From positions 1 to 9,901 of the forward strand of contig JBBRUG010000226.1 of the NCBI GenBank assembly GCA_038247995.1: 9,901 nt of DNA, read 5' to 3'. Below are positions 6,063 through 9,901 of this stretch, one piece after another. A model generated the notes under the pieces. It did no database searches. It was not told the DNA's origin and saw nothing but the letters and a program-made list of their open reading frames with translations. This DNA is from JBBRUG01 sp038247995. Lineage in GTDB: Bacteria > Chloroflexota > Chloroflexia > Chloroflexales > Chloroflexaceae. The position numbers and the translations under genes are program-made. Position 1 is the stretch's first letter; each line of letters starts with the position of its first letter.

Positions 6063-7149
6063 ATGCGTAGTGCAGCACACTGATCCGTGCCGCAAGCTGC
6101 TGCGCAACTTCGGTGAAGACGCTGGCGTAGGCATCGGGGGCGTCACTGGTGACGGCAGGCATCCCGTTGTCGCCGCCTTCGCGCACGCTGATGCCGAGCG
6201 GGATCCGGCCGAGCAGCGGTACGCCGAGTTGCAGCGAGAGCCGTTCCGCGCCGCCGCTGCCGAAGATGTTGTAGCGATTGCCGGTGTCGGGGGCAATGAA
6301 ATAGGCCATATTTTCGACAATGCCGAGCAGCGGCACATTGACCTTCTTAAACATCTCCATCGCCTTGACCACATCGATCGTTGCCACCTGTTGCGGCGTG
6401 GTGACGATCAGCGCGCCGGTGAGCGGCAGGCTCTGGGCCAGCGTCAGCGCGATATCACCCGTGCCGGGCGGCATATCGATGATTAGATAATCGAGCGGCG
6501 CCCAGGCCACCTGATACAGAAACTGGCGCAGCAGTTGGCTGACCATCGGGCCGCGCCAGATCACCGGTTGGCTTTCATCCACCAGGAAACCGACCGAGAT
6601 CAGCTTCACGCCGTGGTTCTGCAACGGCAGCATAACCGCTTGGCCGCTCTCGTCCTGGAAGGCCTCAGGCTGGCCCTTCATACCGAGCATGAGCGGCATA
6701 CTGGGGCCGAACACGTCGGCGTCAAGCAAGCCCACTTGTGCGCCTTCACGGGCTAGGGCTACGGCCACGTTCGCCGCGATGGTGGATTTACCCACCCCGC
6801 CCTTGCCGGCGGCTATGGCGATCACATTCGCCACCCCCGGTATCGCCGACTGCTCGGGGATGCCTGCCGGGCGGCGCACATTGGCGGTGAACTCGATCTG
6901 CACAGCGCTGACACCGGCCACGGTGCGCACCGCCGCCTCGGCCTCAGTCTGGATCTGATCCTTCATTGGGCATGCCGGCGTGGTCAGTTCGATCGTAAAA
7001 GCGATTGCGCCGCCATCAATGCGCACACCCTTGACCATGCGCCGCGAGACAATATCGCCGCCGAGCTCAGGCTCTTGCACCTGGCTGAGGGCGGCCAGAA
7101 TCTGCTGTTCAGTAATTTGCGCGTTGGTGTTACGCGAAAAGAGGCCCAT
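6061..7149 (-). CDS. mrp: Mrp/ApbC-family iron-sulfur cluster carrier ATPase
   Basis: This 362-residue cytosolic P-loop protein of the Mrp/Nbp35/ApbC family carries and transfers Fe-S clusters to apoproteins. An N-terminal MIP18 (DUF59) domain covers about 12-90, with its conserved cysteine in TTPACPMK (C60). The deviant Walker A motif is GKGGVGKST (115-123). LLDADVFGPSMPLML (141-155) and IIDMPPGTGD (223-232) are the switch and Walker B regions. The CxxC that usually bridges a cluster between two subunits is missing: ENMAYFIAPDTG (279-290) has A286 and T289 instead, and C60 is the only cysteine in the chain. Cyanobacterial Mrp proteins, as I recall, show a similar variant. The ATG has GGAG nine bases upstream and a TATAAT box beyond. 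moaA, an Fe-S enzyme, follows on the same strand. Confidence 0.93.
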   Translation of the reverse strand: MGLFSRNTNAQITEQQILAALSQVQEPELGGDIVSRRMVKGVRIDGGAIAFTIELTTPACPMKDQIQTEAEAAVRTVAGVSAVQIEFTANVRRPAGIPEQSAIPGVANVIAIAAGKGGVGKSTIAANVAVALAREGAQVGLLDADVFGPSMPLMLGMKGQPEAFQDESGQAVMLPLQNHGVKLISVGFLVDESQPVIWRGPMVSQLLRQFLYQVAWAPLDYLIIDMPPGTGDIALTLAQSLPLTGALIVTTPQQVATIDVVKAMEMFKKVNVPLLGIVENMAYFIAPDTGNRYNIFGSGGAERLSLQLGVPLLGRIPLGISVREGGDNGMPAVTSDAPDAYASVFTEVAQQLAARISVLHYA

Positions 7150-7166
7150 ACGTATATACTCCAGTT

Positions 7167-7182
7167 GGGGATTGTGCTCCCC
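7167..7182. promoter_or_regulatory. small inverted repeat in the mrp leader
   Basis: GGGGA (7167-7171) and TCCCC (7178-7182) flank a six-base spacer, between the mrp -10 box and its ribosome site. It could be an operator or a leader hairpin; the arms are short, so chance is possible. Confidence 0.3.
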
Positions 7183-7185
7183 TTC

Positions 7186-7191
7186 ATTATA
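7186..7191 (-). promoter_or_regulatory. -10 box for mrp
   Basis: TATAAT exactly on the minus strand, 36 bases before the mrp ATG, with GGAG (7159-7162) between them. No clear -35 box was found at the usual distance. Confidence 0.5.
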
Positions 7192-7271
7192 GCAGATATT
7201 GAAAAGCTAACTCTATCGTAATGGCAGGATGGGAGGGCAGAGCCGGGTTGCGTATTGCGCATCCCGAACGC

Positions 7272-7374
7272 AACACGCACACGCACACGCAACACGCACA
7301 CGCAACACGCACACGCAACACGCACACGCAACACGCACACGCAACACGCACACGCACACGCAACACGCAACACG
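7272..7374. repeat. compound 6/7-bp tandem repeat (AACACGC / ACACGC), 16 units
   Basis: With A = AACACGC and B = ACACGC the order is A BB A B A B A B A B A BB A A, the last unit lacking its final C. B units alternate purine and pyrimidine perfectly, so the tract could adopt Z-DNA. Its last base is the first G of the GAGG ribosome site of the following gene. Confidence 0.95.
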
Positions 7375-7383
7375 AGGTTACAG

Positions 7384-8049
7384 ATGAATCTGGGTACGCG
7401 GCTCTTTCTCTTACTGTTCGGCAGTGTTTTTCTGGCGGTTGGAATTGGGGTTGGCGTATTTGCGACGCGCTCGGTGCAGGCCGAATTGGCGCGCGCCGAG
7501 GCGTTGCAGCCGAGTTCGGCGGCGGCGTTGCGGCAGCGGGGCCTGGGGAGCGAGGTACTGGTAGATGGTATGATCGACCGGCGCACTCCAGTGCAATTTC
7601 GCAGTTTTGTGGCCTACGAGCAGGCGGAGTATCGCGGCACGGACGACGACGATGACCAAGTCTGGGTGGTTGAAGAGCGCGTGCTGTCGCCGTTGCTCGT
7701 CGATATAGGCGGCCCACTCAGCATCGCCGCAGGCTACCGGCTAGAGGGGTGGCACGAGCGTTGGCAAGATACGGATGGGTTGCGCTGGAACGGCTTCACG
7801 GGCGAAGGCACGAAGCGCTACGATGGCCTTGTGGCGGGACGACCGGTGATGGCGATCGGCGCAGTTGCTTCCGGGCGTGAGGGCATAGAATTACGCGCCG
7901 AGTTTGTGTATGCGGGCAGCCGTGACGAGTACCTGGCCTCCCGCCGTAGCACGACCGCCTTTCTGCCCTGGTTCGGTGCGATCTTCGGGTTGGTTGGGTT
8001 GGGGTTGATGAGCGCGCCGGTGATTAGCTGGCTGCGCGCGCGGGGGTGA
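7384..8049 (+). CDS. two-helix membrane protein of unknown function (GIDE-like layout)
   Basis: This 221-residue protein has an N-terminal helix (about 5-28), a soluble central domain of about 165 residues, and a C-terminal helix (about 193-216), so it is probably anchored at both ends. The central domain has RTPVQFRSFVAYEQAEYRG (67-85), an acidic patch DDDDD (87-91), PLLVDIGG (103-110), a GRPVMAIGAV strand (152-161) and AGSRDEYLASRR (177-188). This order recalls bacterial proteins with a GIDE (E3-ligase-like) domain, but I cannot confirm that. The ATG is chosen because GAGG lies six bases upstream. The frame is open back to a TTG at 7255 through the simple repeat, which would add 43 low-complexity residues and is unlikely. 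No cysteines or catalytic motifs stand out. A terminator follows the stop. Confidence 0.75.
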   Translation: MNLGTRLFLLLFGSVFLAVGIGVGVFATRSVQAELARAEALQPSSAAALRQRGLGSEVLVDGMIDRRTPVQFRSFVAYEQAEYRGTDDDDDQVWVVEERVLSPLLVDIGGPLSIAAGYRLEGWHERWQDTDGLRWNGFTGEGTKRYDGLVAGRPVMAIGAVASGREGIELRAEFVYAGSRDEYLASRRSTTAFLPWFGAIFGLVGLGLMSAPVISWLRARG

Positions 8050-8090
8050 GGGGTGCCGCCTGCCGCGCCCTGAAGGGTGCGGCTCGGGGG

Positions 8091-8130
8091 GCGCGGCGGC
8101 GGGCTGAAGCCCTCGCCGCGCGGGCGTTTT
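8091..8130 (+). terminator. intrinsic terminator after the membrane protein gene
   Basis: GCGCGGCG (8091-8098) pairs with CGCCGCGC (8114-8121) and GGGCT (8101-8105) with AGCCC (8108-8112), with a small internal bulge. TTTT follows at 8127-8130, and two further TTTT runs come from the TTTTGCC repeat. Confidence 0.65.
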
Positions 8131-8149
8131 GCCTTTTGCCTTTTGCATT
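8127..8149 (+). repeat. dispersed TTTTGCC repeat, copy 2
   Basis: Three TTTTGC steps ending in CTTTTGCATT. It differs from the copy at 6036-6058 by one base and forms the T-rich tail of the terminator. Confidence 0.8.
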
Positions 8150-8197
8150 CACTTCCCCGCCACTCGCATTTTTCATCCATCGGATCTCTTTTCCACA

Positions 8198-8227
8198 TTG
8201 CGGATGCGCTTGCACCCGTGCTACAAT
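8198..8227 (+). promoter_or_regulatory. sigma-70-type promoter for glcD
   Basis: TTGCGG (8198-8203), 18 bases, then TACAAT (8222-8227). Transcription would start near 8234, giving a leader of about 65 bases to the ATG at 8300. This is the best complete promoter in the window. Confidence 0.6.
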
Positions 8228-8299
8228 AAACCTACGCGAATTTTTTCCACCAACTGTTGTATTTACCCTATGCCTTCCGGGCGTCAGAGGAGATCTGCG

Positions 8300-9748
8300 A
8301 TGAACCGCACCGAACTCGTCGAGGAGCTGCGGCGCGTGATCGGCCCGCGTGGCGTTGTGGCCGATCCGGCTGCCCTGATGACCTATGACGCCGATGGTTG
8401 TGTGATGGATACCGGCGATCCGCATGTGGTGGTATTGCCCACCAGCGCCGATCAGGTGAGCGCGGTTGTGCGCATTGCTGCGCGCTATGGCCTGCCGATT
8501 GTGCCCCGTGGCGCCGGCACCGGCCTCTCCGGCGGCGCCACGGCGATGCAGGGCGGCATTGTTGTCAGCACGGCGCGCATGGACAAAATCCTCCAGGTTG
8601 ATCCGCTCAATGGCCGGGTGCTCTGCCAGCCCGGTGTGATCAACTGGGAACTCTCGCAACATCTCAAGTCCTACGGCTACCAGTTCGCCCCCGATCCCTC
8701 ATCGCAGAAAGCCTGCACCGTCGGCGGCAATATCGCCAACAACTCCGGCGGCCCGCACTGCCTCAAATACGGCATTACCGCCAGCCATGTGCTTGGCGTC
8801 GAGATGGTACTCCCCGATGGTTCGATCATCTGGTCCGGCGACGGTAGTCCCGCCGTTCCCGGCTATGATCTTACCGGCGTAATCACCGGCTCTGAGGGTA
8901 CAATCGGCCTGGTGACGGCGGCATGGCTCAAGCTCACGCGCCTGCCCGAAGCCGTGCGCGTGGTGCTCGCGCTCTTCCCCGACATCGCCGGTGCTTCCAA
9001 TACGGTTTCGCAGGTGATTGCCGGCGGCTTCCTGCCTGCCGCGCTGGAGATCATGGATCGCCTGGCGATTAAGGCTGTGAACGACATGTATAAGCTAGGC
9101 TTGCCCGCGGCCGCCGGCGCCGCGCTGCTGATCGAGTGCGACGGCGTTGAAGACGGCCTCGACGAACTGCTGGCCGACATCACCGCGATCTGCCAGCGCA
9201 ACGGCGCGCTTGAGGTACGACCTGCGCGCACGCTCGCCGAGCAAAATCAGGTCTGGGCGGCGCGTAAGAACGCCTTCGGCGCAATGGGCCGCCTCGCGCC
9301 CACCTACTACCTCGCCGATACGGTGGTGCCGCGCACGCGCCTGCCCTACACGATGGAGCAGGTCGGTCGCATTTCCACCGAGTTCCGCCTGCCGATCGCC
9401 AATGTCTTCCACGCCGGCGACGGCAACCTGCACCCGATCATCCTTTTCGACCGGCGCGACGCCGACCAGAACCAGCGCGCCCTCGAAGCCGCCACCAGCG
9501 TCATGCAGGTGAGCATCGAGCAGGGTGGCGTGATCAGCGGCGAACACGGCATTGGCGTGGAAAAGCAAGATTACATGACCCTGCTCTTCACCACCGATGA
9601 TCTCGCCGCGATGGCCGGCCTGCACCAGAGCTTCGACCCGACCGATCTCTTTAACCCCGGCAAAGTCTTTCCCAAAGGCCGCGGCTGCGGCGAACTGGCC
9701 GCCCTGCGCAAGTCGGCGGTGAGTTGGGCGGAGTTGAAGGACGCTTAG
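8300..9748 (+). CDS. glcD: FAD-linked oxidase, glycolate oxidase subunit GlcD type
   Basis: This 482-residue flavoenzyme of the GlcD/D-lactate dehydrogenase family oxidises glycolate or a related 2-hydroxyacid. The N-terminal FAD-binding domain includes VVLPTSADQVSAVVRIA (44-60), IVPRGAGTGLSGGA (67-80) and PDPSSQKACTVGGNIANNSG (131-150), with TGSEGTIGLVT at 196-206. The C-terminal FAD-oxidase domain has HAGDGNLHPII (371-381), SGEHGIGVEK (413-422) and FNPGKVFP (451-458), all typical of active members. Length is close to E. coli GlcD (499). The ATG has AGAGGAGAT with seven bases of spacing, and a TTGCGG-18-TACAAT promoter upstream. The frame is open to 8129 but lacks homology there. GlcE and GlcF partners would be expected downstream, beyond the repeat at the window's end. 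D-lactate dehydrogenase is the main alternative. Confidence 0.92.
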   Translation: MNRTELVEELRRVIGPRGVVADPAALMTYDADGCVMDTGDPHVVVLPTSADQVSAVVRIAARYGLPIVPRGAGTGLSGGATAMQGGIVVSTARMDKILQVDPLNGRVLCQPGVINWELSQHLKSYGYQFAPDPSSQKACTVGGNIANNSGGPHCLKYGITASHVLGVEMVLPDGSIIWSGDGSPAVPGYDLTGVITGSEGTIGLVTAAWLKLTRLPEAVRVVLALFPDIAGASNTVSQVIAGGFLPAALEIMDRLAIKAVNDMYKLGLPAAAGAALLIECDGVEDGLDELLADITAICQRNGALEVRPARTLAEQNQVWAARKNAFGAMGRLAPTYYLADTVVPRTRLPYTMEQVGRISTEFRLPIANVFHAGDGNLHPIILFDRRDADQNQRALEAATSVMQVSIEQGGVISGEHGIGVEKQDYMTLLFTTDDLAAMAGLHQSFDPTDLFNPGKVFPKGRGCGELAALRKSAVSWAELKDA

Positions 9749-9755
9749 GAGACAC

Positions 9756-9895
9756 GGAAGCTGGACGACGGACGACGGACGACGGACGACGGACGACGGA
9801 CGACGGACGACGGACGACGGACGACGGACGACGGACGACGGACGACGGACGACGGACGACGGACGACGGACGACGGACGACGGAAGCTGGACGAC
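9756..9895. repeat. heptamer tandem array, 20 units (GGACGAC)
   Basis: Twenty in-phase 7-bp units: one GGAAGCT, seventeen identical GGACGAC (9763-9881), one GGAAGCT, one GGACGAC. It begins seven bases after the glcD stop. The identical core suggests recent expansion. The array may continue past the window edge. Confidence 0.95.
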
Positions 9896-9901
9896 GGGCT
9901 C

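Noticed and set aside
7245..7265. Hairpin GGGTTGCG / CGCATCCC upstream of the repeat array
   Set aside because: An 8-bp stem with one mismatch and a five-base loop, with no position relative to a promoter or gene end that gives it a clear role; chance is likely in GC-rich DNA.
7272..7374. CRISPR array
   Set aside because: Units of 6 and 7 bp without unique spacers; a simple tandem repeat. The same holds for 9756-9895.
7255..7383. N-terminal extension of the 7384 gene through the repeat (TTG start)
   Set aside because: It would add 43 Thr/His/Arg/Ala residues made only by the repeat, with no ribosome site, while GAGG stands six bases before the ATG at 7384.

Overview
The window looks like a chromosomal segment of a GC-rich bacterium, most likely a member of the Chloroflexota (class Chloroflexia, Roseiflexus/Chloroflexus-like). 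This is inferred from three things: the style of the proteins (a thioredoxin-like 2Fe-2S ferredoxin and an Mrp without CxxC, both of a type I also associate with cyanobacteria and Chloroflexia), TACAAT/TATAAT promoter boxes, and short simple-sequence tandem repeats in most spacers. No phage, insertion sequence, CRISPR, tRNA or rRNA was seen. Most genes are housekeeping or metabolic; the unusual content lies in the spacers.

Layout, left to right. Positions 1-677 (+) hold a possible 3' tip of an upstream gene and msrQ, the haem membrane subunit of the methionine sulfoxide reductase system. Positions 690-843 (+) hold an isolated internal piece of a SAM-dependent methyltransferase, a gene remnant. 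Positions 2540-838 (-) are a tight three-gene operon: a thioredoxin-like [2Fe-2S] ferredoxin, an MscS-family channel joined to it by an ATGA overlap, and a small membrane protein of unknown function 6 bases further on. Positions 2541-2877 are a spacer with degenerate repeats and an 8-bp tandem repeat that ends at the Shine-Dalgarno sequence of the next gene. Positions 2878-4857 (+) encode acetoacetyl-CoA synthetase. A GC-rich inverted repeat separates it from the convergent moaA (5992-4946, -), which starts molybdenum cofactor synthesis. Upstream of moaA on the same strand, across a perfect 19-bp inverted repeat, is mrp/apbC (7149-6061, -), an Fe-S carrier ATPase. Positions 7272-7374 are a purine/pyrimidine-alternating array of 6- and 7-bp units that ends at the ribosome site of a two-helix membrane protein of unknown function (7384-8049, +). 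A terminator and a clear promoter lead to glcD (8300-9748, +), an FAD-linked glycolate/D-lactate type oxidase. The window closes in a 20-unit heptamer array (9756-9895).

Functional links. Mrp could supply clusters to Fe-S proteins such as MoaA (two 4Fe-4S sites) and the 2Fe-2S ferredoxin. MoaA leads to molybdenum cofactor, which MsrP, the usual partner of MsrQ, needs. AACS and GlcD feed acetoacetate and 2-hydroxyacids into central carbon metabolism. No single new multi-gene system is evident. The points most worth following are the spacer repeats that touch ribosome-binding sites, and the ferredoxin-MscS-small membrane protein operon.
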